A stretch of DNA of 64,000 nt. It comes from JAJRTA01 sp965603125. GTDB lineage: Bacteria; Zixibacteria; MSB-5A5; GN15; FEB-12. The stretch lies in contig CBFDBU010000012.1 in NCBI GenBank assembly GCA_965603125.1, forward strand, positions 1 through 64,000, read 5' to 3'. Every line of letters starts with the position of its first letter. The stretch's first letter is position 1. The notes beneath the pieces were generated by a model that made no database searches, was not told where the DNA came from, and saw only the letters and a program-made list of their open reading frames with translations. Of the stretch, positions 54,888 through 62,644 are shown piece after piece. Both the position numbers and the translations under genes were made by a program.

Positions 54888-55712
54888 ATGACACACAAGC
54901 CTGCTTTAATCATCTGCTTTGTTTCACTGGCTCTCAGCAGCGAAGTCGCCCCTTTTGATATTGTGACGGGAAGAGGCGAAGGGATAGGCCGGGCAGTGAT
55001 CCTCTCCCGATCGTCGGCGTCGGAGCTTCTGGCTGTCCCCGCCGGTGGTCTTGGGGCGCGACAGGGGCTGGTGGAGATCGGCTTCAACCGCGCCTTCGAG
55101 ATGTCGGAGTTGGACAATCTGTATGTGGCCGGAGCTTATTGTTTCGGCAGTGTCACGACGGCGATTGGTTTCTCGCAGTTTGGGCACTCCGATCTATACA
55201 CGGAGCAGACCGCCAAACTGTCGCTGGCAATTCGCCGGGACTCCCTGACGGCCGCCGTTACCCTGGCGGGATTGCTGGTCAGCCTCGGCGGGGGATACGA
55301 GCGTCTCGATGCCACCACCCTGGGTTGCGGACTCTCGTACCGGACACGACGGATTATCGTAGCCGTCACGGGCGAGAACCTGACCGCTCCCCGTCTGCAA
55401 GAGAACAGTCGGGAGATCAACCCTCTCTTCTCCGGCTATGCCGAGTTGATCGGCCCCGGGCCGTACTCTCTGACCGGGCGGGTCACGCTTGAGAGAGAGG
55501 AGAAACCGCAATTTGCCGTGGGTCAGAAGATTGACCTTTCGACAAAAGCTGCGTTCTTTTGGGGTATCGCAACGGCGCCGCTGAAATACGGCGGGGGCCT
55601 CGAAGTCGACCTCGAAGGGAGAAGCCTGACGTATGTCGTATCATATCACCCGACCCTTGGTCTGTCACAGACGGTGGCTCTCTCGCTGGTCTTTGGGTCG
55701 ACGCGGATGTAA
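54888..55712 (+). CDS. Small predicted outer-membrane protein (PorV/PorQ-like in style)
   Basis: The 274-residue protein is preceded by a 2-base gap. It has a short signal sequence ('IICFVSLALSS') and many amphipathic strands with glycine turns ('GLVEIGFNRAFEM', 'LYVAGAYCFGSVTTAIGFSQFG', 'LSLAIRRDSLTAAVTLAG'), ending 'TVALSLVF'. The length and pattern recall PorV/PorQ-family outer-membrane proteins, which work with type IX secretion, but no diagnostic motif was seen. The context next to a CHU_C-tailed protein makes that role plausible; it remains inference. Confidence 0.6.
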   Translation: MTHKPALIICFVSLALSSEVAPFDIVTGRGEGIGRAVILSRSSASELLAVPAGGLGARQGLVEIGFNRAFEMSELDNLYVAGAYCFGSVTTAIGFSQFGHSDLYTEQTAKLSLAIRRDSLTAAVTLAGLLVSLGGGYERLDATTLGCGLSYRTRRIIVAVTGENLTAPRLQENSREINPLFSGYAELIGPGPYSLTGRVTLEREEKPQFAVGQKIDLSTKAAFFWGIATAPLKYGGGLEVDLEGRSLTYVVSYHPTLGLSQTVALSLVFGSTRM

Positions 55713-55733
55713 AAGGCGGGAGGAGGGTTCAGT

Positions 55734-56891
55734 TTGCCGGTAGACAGGGCAGCCATCGAACAGCGGGAACGAGAGACCCTTGCTCCCTATGCCTCTCTTT
55801 CATCGGAATCGAGGGGCCGAGTCCACCCGCAGGATGAACATCCGTTGCGCACTGCCTTTCAGCGCGATCGCGACCGGATCATCCATTCCGCCGCTTTCCG
55901 GCGGATGGAGTACAAAACGCAGGTGTTCATCCCGCACGAGCAGGATCATTTCCGCACCCGCCTGACACACTCGATCGAGGTGGCACAAATCGGCCGCACC
56001 CTGGCGCGCAACCTGTGTCTCAACGAGGACCTCACCGAGGCGGTGGCGCTGGTACACGATCTGGGCCACACTCCTTTCGGACATTCCGGCGAGGAAGTCC
56101 TGAACCGATTGCTTTCCCACGTGGGCGGATTCAACCACAACCGGCAATCACTGCGCGTGGTGGACCTTCTCGAACAGCGTTACCCACAGTACCCGGGGCT
56201 GAACCTTTCGTTCGAGGTGCGCGAGGGAATAGCCAAACACGAAAGCAGCGTGCGGGTATCGCTCCCGGAGTTCAATGCCGACGAACAGCCGACGCTCGAG
56301 GCGGCTCTGGTTGACATCGCCGACGAGATCGCCTACAACTCGCATGATATCGACGATGGCCTGTCGGCGGGTGTGATCAGTCTCGACGATCTTGGGGAGA
56401 GCGACTTCTTTGCCGAACTGGTAGCAGGTGTCTCCTCCTCGCAGGCCGGGTTTTCAGAAGACCACACCCGGTACGCGCTGGTCAGGCGGTTGGTGGACCG
56501 AATGACCACCGATGTTCTAAGAGAAACCCAGGTCAGGATTCAGCGCTTGGGGATTTCCGATCTTCGGGCCGTCCGCAACTCGCCCGAGAATGTCTGCAGC
56601 TATTCTCCGCCCATGCAGAAGTTGGTTGCATCTCTCAAGGTGTTTCTAAAGAACCGTCTGTACGACCATCCCCGCCTGGTAGCCATGTCCCGAAGCGCCG
56701 CCGACATTGTCAGCGCTTTGTTTAAGGGGCTGATGGCTGATCCGGGACTGATGCCGCCCCGCTTCCAGGGCATGCTTGCCGATCAGCAGACGGAGATCGT
56801 GATTGCCGATTACATCGCAGGTATGACCGACCGCTACGCCGAGAAGGTCTACACGTTCATGAACGGCGAAAACCCGCCGCCATTGCCATGA
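55734..56891 (+). CDS. dgt: Deoxyguanosinetriphosphate triphosphohydrolase-like HD-domain protein
   Basis: The 385-residue enzyme splits dGTP (or other dNTPs) to the nucleoside and tripolyphosphate. A TTG start at 55734 follows GGGAGGAGG. HD-domain residues are visible in order: 'FRTRLTHSIEVAQIGRTLA' (His), 'ALVHDLGHTPFGHSGE' (His-Asp) and 'DIADEIAYNSHDIDDGL' (Asp). 'RIIHSAAFRRMEYKTQVF' is the family's N-terminal signature. The length is typical of the short dGTPase type. Its last 47 codons and following bases are repeated at 61129-61307. Confidence 0.93.
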   Translation: MPVDRAAIEQRERETLAPYASLSSESRGRVHPQDEHPLRTAFQRDRDRIIHSAAFRRMEYKTQVFIPHEQDHFRTRLTHSIEVAQIGRTLARNLCLNEDLTEAVALVHDLGHTPFGHSGEEVLNRLLSHVGGFNHNRQSLRVVDLLEQRYPQYPGLNLSFEVREGIAKHESSVRVSLPEFNADEQPTLEAALVDIADEIAYNSHDIDDGLSAGVISLDDLGESDFFAELVAGVSSSQAGFSEDHTRYALVRRLVDRMTTDVLRETQVRIQRLGISDLRAVRNSPENVCSYSPPMQKLVASLKVFLKNRLYDHPRLVAMSRSAADIVSALFKGLMADPGLMPPRFQGMLADQQTEIVIADYIAGMTDRYAEKVYTFMNGENPPPLP

Positions 56892-56926
56892 CGCGGCGGG
56901 CTGCCGGTACCTTCGGTTGTGTTGCC
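56751..56926 (+). repeat. Direct repeat copy 1: 3' end of dgt and flank
   Basis: These ~176 bases (last 47 codons of dgt, its stop, and ~35 bases downstream) recur in the same orientation at 61129-61307. By hand count about 10 differences occur in the 142 coding bases, roughly 93% identity. Confidence 0.85.
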
Positions 56927-56995
56927 TCATCGAAAGATGTTACCGAAGGTTCTGTCGTGGTCAGGTTCGTTTCCTCATATTGGAGGTTACCGAGA

Positions 56996-58660
56996 TCAGT
57001 TTGAAGGTGGCCTCAGTTGAAAACCGGCTTCCTGCAAGGCTTGTAACATCGGGCGATCGTTGCTTTCTGCGGCGACAAGCAATCGCTTGTCTTCCCGGTG
57101 AAGGCGTGAAACGATGGAAACAAGAAGTCGCAGGGTAACATCACGGCGATCGTGCAGCGGTGACACCCAAATCGAGGACACAAGTCGTTCATCATTCCTC
57201 AATTCCCGTTTGAACCCCAGGCGCTTCAGCGCTTCCACGTCTGCATCGATCCAGGCAATGGCCTCGGGTAGCCTCATGTCTCCCATCGCAAAGCAGATCT
57301 CGGCACGTGCAAGTCGGGCGGTTAGTTGCTCATAGGCAGGTGATTCACCCGGAACACCCAGCACGGTGGCGATATTGTCGAGCTGGCTGCAAGTTACCAC
57401 TGTGAGAACCGAGGACTCGGCGGCGGTATCCGGCTTTGCAGTCGCCAGGTAGAGTTCCAACGGGGGCCTGTCAACAGAGCTTCTGACCAGTCTTCGTAGC
57501 AGGCGCACAACCAGGCCGATCAGCCCGTACCGTCGCAGGTTGAGCAGGAATCTGTTTTTCGCGTGCTGAACTGATTCTGCATGCAATAATCTTTGTACGA
57601 TTGTCGTTTTCTTGAAGCCGCGATACAGCAGCGCCGCCATATAGCGAGTCCGGCTTCGGTATATTGTGATCGTGAAGTTCACAGATGTGGCGTTGGCTAT
57701 CTTCTCTTTGTGAAAACCGGCGCCTCGTGAGAAATCCAGGTCGTACCCCTGGCGGACAAGTGTTTCTGACTGCAGGGCGAGAAAAAACCTCCCCGGGGAA
57801 CGCTTGTCGAAAAGCTGATTGTAGGCAATCGTATAGTGGTAGATCCAGCCGTGATATTCGAAGCTCAGAAGGGCCGCCACCGGCAGGTCCCGATTGGTGA
57901 GCTCCATCAGGCAGATCGATCCAATGGGCCAGAAGCGCTCGAGTATTCTATGATAAAAACGAATCTTGGATCCATCTTCAAATAGACTGGGGAAGTCAGT
58001 GTTGCACCAGCGATTGATGTGCATCAGTTGGATCTGACCAAGTGTCCTGTGGGCGTGATCGAGATCATCGATTCTGCTTAACTCGTAACCACCCCGGCGA
58101 TCGAAGAAATTGCCGATTTTACGGAAATGGCGACCGGTGCACAATTTGACGTCGGACCCATCACTCGGATCGGAGGTATATCTATATTGATAACACGTAT
58201 CGGTCGCTACGCAGGTGCCTTTGAAACGGGGAAGGATGGATTGCCTCAGATAGTTGAGGCTGGTTGAACGGTCGGAAAGCTGAGTTAGTTGTATCTGATC
58301 CCAGTCGCCGGAGTGTTCGCTTATGTAAGCAAAAGTGCCTTCGATTATGCAGGCCCGATCTTCACCAACAAAATCGGAATAGTCGGAATCAGGTGAGCCT
58401 ATGAACTCAACCACGCGTTGTGTCCATCCAAACCATGATCGAGTTGAAATCATCAGTGGGGCAAACCCGACTTTCCGTTCACCGTCCTGGAACTGAAGAA
58501 CATACAACCTGCGATTCTTACCGAAGTATTCAAACCAGGTGTACAGCCATTCGTGCCGGAGAAAAATCGTACTATACGGCTGAGATGCTACCAGAGCATT
58601 CCAGTCGGATTCCAACTCCGCAAATTGGTCGAGGCTGTCAATACAAACTGTCTTGAGCAT
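56996..58660 (-). CDS. GNAT-type acyltransferase (CelD/BcsL, FemAB-related)
   Basis: The 554-residue cytoplasmic protein resembles the GNAT_acetyltransf_6 (BioF2-like/CelD) family found in polysaccharide gene clusters. Landmarks are 'FAELESDWNALVASQPYSTIF', 'FLRHEWLYTWFEYFG', 'DRDLPVAALLSFEYHGWIYHY'-like strands (observed 'TNRDLPVAALLSFEYHG') and 'QSETLVRQGYDLDFSRGAGFHKEKIA' (in part). The fold transfers acyl or aminoacyl groups to sugars or lipids. An extra ~150-residue C-terminal region (from ~400) is not typical and ends with another GNAT-like helix. It is the last gene of a leftward trio bounded by the dgt repeats. Confidence 0.8.
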   Translation of the reverse strand: MLKTVCIDSLDQFAELESDWNALVASQPYSTIFLRHEWLYTWFEYFGKNRRLYVLQFQDGERKVGFAPLMISTRSWFGWTQRVVEFIGSPDSDYSDFVGEDRACIIEGTFAYISEHSGDWDQIQLTQLSDRSTSLNYLRQSILPRFKGTCVATDTCYQYRYTSDPSDGSDVKLCTGRHFRKIGNFFDRRGGYELSRIDDLDHAHRTLGQIQLMHINRWCNTDFPSLFEDGSKIRFYHRILERFWPIGSICLMELTNRDLPVAALLSFEYHGWIYHYTIAYNQLFDKRSPGRFFLALQSETLVRQGYDLDFSRGAGFHKEKIANATSVNFTITIYRSRTRYMAALLYRGFKKTTIVQRLLHAESVQHAKNRFLLNLRRYGLIGLVVRLLRRLVRSSVDRPPLELYLATAKPDTAAESSVLTVVTCSQLDNIATVLGVPGESPAYEQLTARLARAEICFAMGDMRLPEAIAWIDADVEALKRLGFKRELRNDERLVSSIWVSPLHDRRDVTLRLLVSIVSRLHREDKRLLVAAESNDRPMLQALQEAGFQLRPPSN

Positions 58661-58766
58661 GTTTATCCAATGCTAATTTCCGATTGCCTTGTTATCCCGA
58701 CTCCGTTGCCTGGTAACCAACCGTATCCGTCCAGGAGATAACGGCAACCGTCCGTGAAACTCAGGC

Positions 58767-59567
58767 TCATCTCTGTTTGTCCATTGCTTCCCGAACGGCG
58801 GCGGAGATACGCTCATATCCGTTCTCATTTAGATCGATGGCGCTGCCGGCGTATTCAATCCGCATGAAGCCATTATCGCCGGCAAGAGCACGATCAAAAT
58901 CAACGTAACCCGGACCGCCCTGCCGATATTGCTGCCTCAGCCAATCATTGAACAAGGCAATGCTGTCCATTATCAAGTACTCACCAAGGTCAACACTGCC
59001 CCTGCAGGGAGGAATAATCGTTGCCGCAAGTGGTCTGATCCCGTGGGCACGGGCCAGTTCCGACATGCTGGAAACATAATCCTCAATCTCCTTGACACTG
59101 TTTTGCGGGCGGAAGTTGTATGAGCTGACCTCGATGACTACGACCGCCGGACCGAGTTCGATGACGTCCGGCATGAATCTGAGCAGGAACCCGGACACTC
59201 TCTGGCCGGAAACACCCCGATTGATCGCCTCGTAGCCCGGAAAACATCGATTTAGGGCCCAGTTCTCGATTACCTGTGATCCGAGAAAAACAATCCTTTC
59301 GGCGATAGTCGTATCTGAGGTCAATCCCTCGTTTTCCTGCGCGTATCTGTCACGGCGAGAGAAGTGCTCCACTACGTGCGTGTACTTGTCGAGGTACTCG
59401 TTGATGTGAGCACGGTACTTCAGAGCCTTGAAGGCAACATAACCTATCGACATGTTGCCGAGCAGCGACACGATCAGGATTACTTTCCACTTCCTGCTCA
59501 CCACAGTCTCCTCATCGTGACTGTACGATATCCGGGCCTCTCGCCGGGCAGACACCGCGCGTTCCAT
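58767..59567 (-). CDS. Membrane-anchored SGNH/GDSL-fold protein lacking catalytic residues
   Basis: The 266-residue protein has an N-terminal transmembrane helix (~26-45) and an SGNH-hydrolase-like domain. A GTG at 59501 with GAGGAG upstream is a likely alternative start. Block I is 'IVFLGSQVIENW' (residues 92-103): the usual GDS is GSQ, so the nucleophile Ser is replaced by Gln. Block II 'NRGVSGQ' is intact. Block III reads 'VVIEVSSYNF' instead of G.ND, and block V 'AIDLNENGYERIS' has Asp where the catalytic His should be. It is therefore probably a pseudo-enzyme or binding protein of an exopolysaccharide acetylation system. Confidence 0.78.
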   Translation of the reverse strand: MERAVSARREARISYSHDEETVVSRKWKVILIVSLLGNMSIGYVAFKALKYRAHINEYLDKYTHVVEHFSRRDRYAQENEGLTSDTTIAERIVFLGSQVIENWALNRCFPGYEAINRGVSGQRVSGFLLRFMPDVIELGPAVVVIEVSSYNFRPQNSVKEIEDYVSSMSELARAHGIRPLAATIIPPCRGSVDLGEYLIMDSIALFNDWLRQQYRQGGPGYVDFDRALAGDNGFMRIEYAGSAIDLNENGYERISAAVREAMDKQR

Positions 59568-59579
59568 GCGCCGACCGAC

Positions 59580-60629
59580 CTATACATCATTGTCACCGTC
59601 CATCAGGTACCAGTTGCTGTCGTCCAACAGAGCGGACGACAGTTCGGAATCGGGAGTCGTGTGAACGACGATATTGCCGCCGCTTTCCCTCTCCACAAAA
59701 CCAAACGCCTTGAGCGTTCTGACGAGGGTTTCGTTTCCAAAGTAGGTGACGGCCAAGGAGTCGACATCGGCGGCTCTTTGCGCCAGCAGGAACTCCGATA
59801 GCAATACATCCAGATAATTGTCCATGTCCGCTACAAAAAGATCGGCCACGGAAAGACTGTTGGCCCGAATGTCATAGACCACGTAGCCCAGAATCTCCCC
59901 CGTGGACTTCCTGCTCAGGGCGAATATGCGGTAGTCGCGATAAGGACAGTGAGTGAAGCGCCAGTTCAGAACGTCCATAGTCCTTTCCGCGATGATGGAG
60001 AAGCGGGGCGAAGCCTGCTGCCACAGATGGTCAAAGCGCTCGTCAAAAGCAGCCAGAATTTCGGTCTGCAACCCGGTGGGTTGCCGGTAGCGGGTCTCTT
60101 TCGCGAAAAGCCTCGAGGAAAAATCAAGGATCCCGGCTATGACTGCTGCGGTAAAGGGCACGGTAACCCGCCTGTCGACAAACGTCCGCGACTTCAGAAC
60201 TCTGACCAGTCTGCGGTTGGTGCCCAGGACCTTGTACCCGAGTCTCTTCAAGACCGCCTCGGCATTCCTGTTGGGATATCCGTAGCAGAAGTCTACGGGG
60301 CTCCTGTCGGTGGGGGGCAGGGCCGCCCTTTGGAGTTTGAGTGCCGGGCCGAGAGTACGGTGAGTGCCGTCCATTGCGAGATCTGCGCTGATACCACCTG
60401 TCCGGGGCCGGCCCATGACAAGGAACCGCCTGGGGAAGATGGCCGTTGCACCGACCACTCTGCCGCTTTCCGAATCCCTCATAATGAAGCACAGGGCGGA
60501 ACCACTGGGGTTACCTTCATAGAACCACTCGTACTTGGCGCGGGGCCAGGCGGGAAAATTGTTCTGCCAGAAGCCAACAATCTCATCCCTGTTTTCCTGC
60601 AGGTCAGCCTGGACTACTGAGTAACGCAT
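59580..60629 (-). CDS. GNAT-family N-acetyltransferase
   Basis: The 349-residue protein has two acetyltransferase-like halves. The first shows 'KYEWFYEGNPSG', 'VGATAIFPRRF', 'ISADLAMDGTHRTLGPALKLQ' and 'YGYPNRNAEAVLKRLGYKVLG', the pattern of Eis-like or 'GNAT with sterol carrier' proteins. The second half contains 'ILGYVVYDIRANSLSVADLFV'. The acyl acceptor is unknown; the context suggests a surface sugar. It is first in the leftward trio of genes. By eye the composition is slightly lower in GC than the upstream region. Confidence 0.8.
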   Translation of the reverse strand: MRYSVVQADLQENRDEIVGFWQNNFPAWPRAKYEWFYEGNPSGSALCFIMRDSESGRVVGATAIFPRRFLVMGRPRTGGISADLAMDGTHRTLGPALKLQRAALPPTDRSPVDFCYGYPNRNAEAVLKRLGYKVLGTNRRLVRVLKSRTFVDRRVTVPFTAAVIAGILDFSSRLFAKETRYRQPTGLQTEILAAFDERFDHLWQQASPRFSIIAERTMDVLNWRFTHCPYRDYRIFALSRKSTGEILGYVVYDIRANSLSVADLFVADMDNYLDVLLSEFLLAQRAADVDSLAVTYFGNETLVRTLKAFGFVERESGGNIVVHTTPDSELSSALLDDSNWYLMDGDNDV

Positions 60630-61128
60630 CGCGAAGAAGAGACACTCATCAGTGTTATTTTTCTGTTTTACCTTGTCGTATTACTGAAGGGAAGTTAAGG
60701 TTTCCGCGGGGGCAATTCAATTCAATTCTGCGTTTTTCGGATCGAGAGCCCGGAGGAACATAAACGGGCAATCTCACACCGCTCTTCAAGGGCAATCTGA
60801 TCATATCTCTTTCCCATAACAACACCTTAATAAGGTGTTGCACTTCGTTTGTGAAGTTAGGGAATCCACTGGTATCAACAACTTACTGGATGCCCGTGTT
60901 CACTGGAATGACGAATCCGGCGGCTTCCGATTATCACCAAAGGCTTTTTTCAACAGCCTGCTGGTGCAGCATCTGACCATAGAGAAAGCACTTGGAGCCG
61001 ATCCCTGATTATCGGAACGGACAGCCTCTGCCGCAACGGAATTTTGTCAACAAGCCCTCTTGGCTAATGTAACTATGTCAAGCGCGGGATCCCTGCACCC
61101 CGCCGCTCTAACCGGCAACGTCACAGGG
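60630..61128. other. Non-coding region between GNAT gene and second dgt repeat
   Basis: About 500 bases with no supported gene. It contains a perfect palindrome (60820-60840) and a stretch at about 60886-60916 ('TGGATGCCCGTGTTCACTGG') that looks like a worn copy of a common dispersed intergenic repeat. The rest shows nothing recognisable. Confidence 0.45.
60820..60840. repeat. Perfect 10+1+10 palindrome
   Basis: CAACACCTTA-A-TAAGGTGTTG lies ~190 bases upstream of the GNAT gene start. There is no T run on either side, so it is more like an operator or element end than a terminator. Confidence 0.5.
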
Positions 61129-61307
61129 ATGCCGCCCCGCTTCCAGGGCATGCTTGCCGATCAGCAGACGGAGAGCGTTATCGCCGACTACATGGCAGGT
61201 ATGACCGACCGGTACGCCGAGAAGGTCTACACGTTCCTGAACGGCGGAAATCCGCCCCCATTGCCATGACGCGGCGGGTTGCCGGTTCCTTCGGTCGCTG
61301 GGTTGCC
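61129..61307 (+). pseudogene. Second copy of the dgt 3' end (fragment)
   Basis: This fragment encodes the last 47 residues of the dGTPase ('MPPRFQGMLADQQTE' through 'NPPPLP') plus the downstream flank, in the same orientation as dgt at 55734-56891. No HD domain is present upstream, so it is not a functional gene. It diverges from the first copy by about 7% in the coding part, including 'NGGNPPPLP' for 'NGENPPPLP'. Confidence 0.85.
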
Positions 61308-61359
61308 CGATCAATAACTTGCGTACGCAGCCTACCACGGTTATCTTCCTGGGAAGGAG

Positions 61360-61497
61360 ATGTTACAATTGTTGGACGCCCCAAGAAGTCTGTTAATTAT
61401 CCTCCCAGGCGGCGGCGTTTTCTCGAACGAGACATCGACGGACTGGAAACAGCCCTTGAACAGCGTACCATTTAACGGTGTAAGAAAGGTGGTTTGA
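61360..61497 (+). pseudogene. Probable frameshifted N-terminus of the glycosyltransferase
   Basis: A short open frame (ATG 61360 or TTG 61369 after GGAAGGAG) encodes 'RSLLIILPGGGVFSNETS' and ends '..NGVRKVV' at TGA 61495-61497. The text reads like the first strand of a GT-B glycosyltransferase. Removing one T from the GGTTTGAA at 61491-61498 would join it in frame to the next gene as 'KVVEVSQDIPF'. It therefore seems to be the detached start of 61499-62482. Confidence 0.55.
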
Positions 61498-61498
61498 A

Positions 61499-62482
61499 GT
61501 GTCACAGGACATTCCGTTTCATATCCTCGCAGATCACGGTCTCCCTGAGTTCTTCAATCCATATCGAATCCGTGTCCTGCTGACGAACTCTCTATTTAAC
61601 AAACGCCTGTTCAGAATGCCATTGCTGCGACTGTTGCCGGTCGTGGCTCTCGGGTGCAAGTGCTGGTGGGTAAGCGTCCGCCACCGGGGACCCGCTCCGT
61701 TTGTGACATGCAGCACCGGATCCAGCTTCGTATTCGCCCTGCTACAGTATCTCTGTCGGCCCCTGATCCGACCACGCACTCATGTGATGTATGACCTTCT
61801 ACTGGAGAGAAAACGTACCGGCCTGATGGGGCTATTCGATTCGATAAAGATGCACGTCTTCAGGAAAGTGGTTGATCACGCCGTCGTGTGGGGGCCGCCG
61901 GATATAGATAGCTTCTCGCGGGAGTACGATATTCCCACAGAGAAGTTCTCTTTCGTACCTTATCACCTTACGCTGGAGAACTTTCAGTTTGACATCAGTG
62001 ACCAAGGATACATTTTCGCCGGTGGCAACAATGGCAGGGATTATCCAACGCTAATAGACGCCGTTAGCAAGATTGACTACCCGGTATTCATTGCAACACA
62101 ACTGCCAGAGGTGATCGAGATAGCGGCCCCGTTTCCGAATATCATGGTCAAACCGGTCACGCATGAGCAGTTCCGTCAGAAGATGGCCGGCTGCCATATG
62201 TTCGTGGAGGCTCATCCGGTCGACTTCTTCAGAACGGCCGGGCATCAGACATTCCTGAATGCTATGTGGATGGGGAAGCTGGTTGTACTGGCTGATGAGA
62301 AAAGCGCTATCGGTTATATTGAGGATGGAAAGGACGGCTTGGTGGTAGCGGCCGGCGACGCTGAGGGGCTGAAAGCAAAGATTCAACTGGCTCTCAATGA
62401 TCTCGACCTCTCCACCCGATTGGCGAAAGCAGCCCAGTCAAAGGCACGCGATCCCAAGTACCGGAACTTGAACCACACGTAA
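61499..62482 (+). CDS. GT4-like glycosyltransferase, apparently disrupted at both ends
   Basis: The open frame (GTG 61499 to TAA 62482) encodes 327 residues of a GT-B-type glycosyltransferase. 'FSFVPYHLTLENFQF', 'GYIFAGGNNGRDYPTLIDAV' and 'LNAMWMGKLVVLADEKSAIGYIEDGKDGLVV' (in part) form the nucleotide-sugar half. The first strand of the N-terminal half is missing and is found in another frame just upstream. After the TAA the same frame continues for 26 codons ('AIYNVALRIEMEKYYLD') to TGA 62561-62563, which looks like the natural C-terminus. The gene is thus probably a pseudogene, or contains sequence errors. It would act on surface polysaccharide. Confidence 0.75.
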   Translation: MSQDIPFHILADHGLPEFFNPYRIRVLLTNSLFNKRLFRMPLLRLLPVVALGCKCWWVSVRHRGPAPFVTCSTGSSFVFALLQYLCRPLIRPRTHVMYDLLLERKRTGLMGLFDSIKMHVFRKVVDHAVVWGPPDIDSFSREYDIPTEKFSFVPYHLTLENFQFDISDQGYIFAGGNNGRDYPTLIDAVSKIDYPVFIATQLPEVIEIAAPFPNIMVKPVTHEQFRQKMAGCHMFVEAHPVDFFRTAGHQTFLNAMWMGKLVVLADEKSAIGYIEDGKDGLVVAAGDAEGLKAKIQLALNDLDLSTRLAKAAQSKARDPKYRNLNHT

Positions 62483-62644
62483 GCTATCTACAACGTCGCG
62501 CTCAGGATCGAGATGGAAAAATACTACCTCGACGTCTCCAGCGACATACTCAACTTGTATTGATTCCCGCCCGTCAGCGAAATACTCCGGCAACCCTGCT
62601 CGGGTGCGCATACCGACTGGTCACTTCGAGTGCGGTGGCTATCC

